Of a stretch of DNA of 11,966 nucleotides, positions 11,112-11,966 are shown piece by piece; within the stretch, counting starts at the first letter, position 1, and the number at the start of each line of letters is the position of its first letter. This DNA is from CAYTPE01 sp964439885 (GTDB lineage: Bacteria > Patescibacteriota > Patescibacteriia > Magasanikbacterales > GWA2-37-8): assembly GCA_964439885.1 (NCBI GenBank), contig CAYTPE010000034.1, positions 1 through 11,966 of the forward strand, written 5' to 3'. The notes beneath the pieces are model-generated. The model was not told the origin of the DNA. It ran no database searches and worked only from the letters and a program-made list of their open reading frames with translations. Both the position numbers and the translations under genes were made by a program.

Positions 11112-11741
11112 ATGTCAAAAGTCGCAGTTCTTGGCACCGGTACCGTCGGTATCACACTTGCCAATGGTTTTCAGAAGTATGGCTATGATGTCGCGCTTGG
11201 TTCGCGCGATGGTAAACAGCCGGAGGGGTGGAGTGGGGCAGTGGGAACGTTTCAGGAGGTGGCGCGCACTGCCGAAATCGTGGTGCTCAGCGTGAGAGGC
11301 GAAGCAGCCGAGCAGCTTGTGCAGAACCTTACGAGCGAGCTGGCAGGTAAAATTGTTATCGATACTACCAACCCCATCGATACCACCAAGCCACCGGTGA
11401 ACGGCGTGCTACACTTTTTCACTTCGCTCAGTGATTCACTACTCGAACGTTTACAAAAGATTGCACCGGAAGCGAAATTCGTCAAAGCGTTTAATAGTGT
11501 AGGTAGTGGGTACATGGTAAACCCCACTTTCGAAACGACGCCTACCATGTTTATCTGCGGCAATGATGAAGCGGCCAAAAAAACTGTTGGCGGTATCATT
11601 GCACAATTCGGTTGGGAGCCCATGGACATGGGCAGCACGCAGGCCGCTCGCGCTATCGAGCCGCTGTGTATGCTGTGGTGTATTCCGGGTCTCAAAGATA
11701 ACGATTGGGGACCGCGCGCGTTTAAGATGCTGAAAAAGTAA
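11112..11741 (+). CDS. F420:NADP oxidoreductase-like NAD(P)-binding protein (COG2085 type)
   Basis: A 209-residue cytoplasmic Rossmann-fold dehydrogenase. The dinucleotide loop is VLGTGTVG (6-13), and SRD after strand 2 (31-33, ALGSRD) is the usual signal for NADP over NAD. Further family segments are VVLSVRGEA (57-65), VIDTTNP (82-88), FVKAFNSVGS (123-132) and the C-terminal RAIEPLCMLW (180-189), which in the F420-dependent NADP oxidoreductase family closes over the substrate. In archaea these enzymes move hydride between F420H2 and NADP. Many bacterial relatives occur without F420 and their substrate is unknown, so the specific activity is open. It is a single-gene unit: its own promoter lies 33 bases upstream and a terminator 4 bases downstream. 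The ATG lies in TTCTATG with no Shine-Dalgarno sequence. Confidence 0.87.
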   Translation: MSKVAVLGTGTVGITLANGFQKYGYDVALGSRDGKQPEGWSGAVGTFQEVARTAEIVVLSVRGEAAEQLVQNLTSELAGKIVIDTTNPIDTTKPPVNGVLHFFTSLSDSLLERLQKIAPEAKFVKAFNSVGSGYMVNPTFETTPTMFICGNDEAAKKTVGGIIAQFGWEPMDMGSTQAARAIEPLCMLWCIPGLKDNDWGPRAFKMLKK

Positions 11742-11745
11742 AATA

Positions 11746-11772
11746 AAAAAAGCCGCCCGAGAGGGCGGTTTT
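11746..11772 (+). terminator. Rho-independent terminator
   Basis: CCGCCC (11753-11758) and GGGCGG (11763-11768) with loop GAGA, extended by G-T and A-T pairs (11749-11752 with 11769-11772), followed by TTTTATATTT. It ends the oxidoreductase gene 4 bases after its stop and isolates the structured region to the right. Confidence 0.9.
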
Positions 11773-11778
11773 ATATTT

Positions 11779-11966
11779 GAGAAGCGGCAGGTCGCTTCTC
11801 GGCGAGTGGTCCACGCGAATGCAGGGTGTAATCCCTGCGGAGTGTTCGGTTTCCGGCTGCGCACACTGGGGTGCGACATAGGAACCTACTCATTCGCTGT
11901 TCCGTGGCCGATGGTACCGATAGGCGACCTGCCTGGTGGGAGAGTAGCAGGTGTGGGGGGAGTTGG
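11779..11966 (+). ncRNA. Candidate structured RNA of unknown class, open at right edge
   Basis: There is no credible gene after the terminator, but strong pairing is present. GAGAAGC (11779-11785) and GCTTCTC (11794-11800) close a hairpin whose loop GGCAGGTC is complementary to GACCTGCC (11926-11933); extended, the long-range helix is 10 bp. Inside lie GGTCCAC (11808-11814) with GTGGCC (11904-11909) and GCGAATG (11815-11821) with CATTCGC (11891-11897). Hairpins CAGGG/CCCTG (11822-11837) and CGCAC/GTGCG (11860-11875) also form. GCCGATGGTAC (11908-11918) and GGGAGAGTAG (11938-11947) resemble the 5S rRNA loop E strands. The 5S loop C sequence CCGAAC is absent at the expected place, so I do not call it 5S. 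The strand is inferred from these motifs. Confidence 0.45.

Noticed and set aside
11840..11960. 5S rRNA gene
   Set aside because: Loop E and helix IV resemble 5S, but the conserved CCGAAC loop C and a helix I partner for the 3' end are missing; kept only as a structured RNA candidate.

Overview
The window looks like chromosomal DNA from a Candidate Phyla Radiation (Patescibacteria) bacterium, probably Parcubacteria-like. This is an inference. It rests on tightly packed short genes, a near absence of Shine-Dalgarno sequences, several membrane or exported proteins of unknown role, and intergenic hairpin repeats. No rRNA, tRNA, CRISPR array or transposase is recognisable.

Layout. (1) Bases 1-2738 form one forward operon: the 3' end of an unidentified gene, type 2 tyrosyl-tRNA synthetase (tyrS), an 80-residue hypothetical protein, a membrane-anchored DUF4230 protein and an NADPH-dependent FMN reductase, closed by a terminator at 2757-2780. 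(2) Bases 2783-6922 form a second forward operon with its own promoter: a cysteine-rich lipoprotein, a PD-(D/E)XK nuclease of the Cas4/AddB iron-sulfur type, TspO, a PAP2-family membrane phosphatase with altered motifs, a membrane-anchored phosphodiester glycosidase and the ribosome-rescue hydrolase ArfB. (3) radC follows, behind a leader that holds a promoter and a perfect hairpin terminator. (4) A 480-base gap (7789-8270) is packed with related hairpin repeats and a promoter/operator. It leads into a Phd/YefM-RelE toxin-antitoxin pair whose toxin lacks the usual C-terminal catalytic end. (5) A reverse-strand membrane-anchored protein abuts the toxin tail to tail. It diverges from a 312-residue protein I could not identify, and the two promoters share one -35 region. 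(6) A reverse-strand cold shock protein diverges from an F420:NADP oxidoreductase-like dehydrogenase. (7) The right edge (11779-11966) holds no gene but has strong RNA-like structure.

Regulation. Three well-separated genes are preceded by the same strict promoter module: TAGACAAC, 12 bases, TGN, then TACNNT. All 17 annotated starts are ATG with T at -1, and only radC has a convincing Shine-Dalgarno sequence. The toxin-antitoxin promoter overlaps two TGTACA-type half sites 12 bp apart, the geometry I recall for YefM-YoeB operators.

Most promising for new biology are the start-codon rule, the right-edge structured RNA, the hairpin-repeat cluster with its toxin-antitoxin leader, and the unidentified 312-residue protein.
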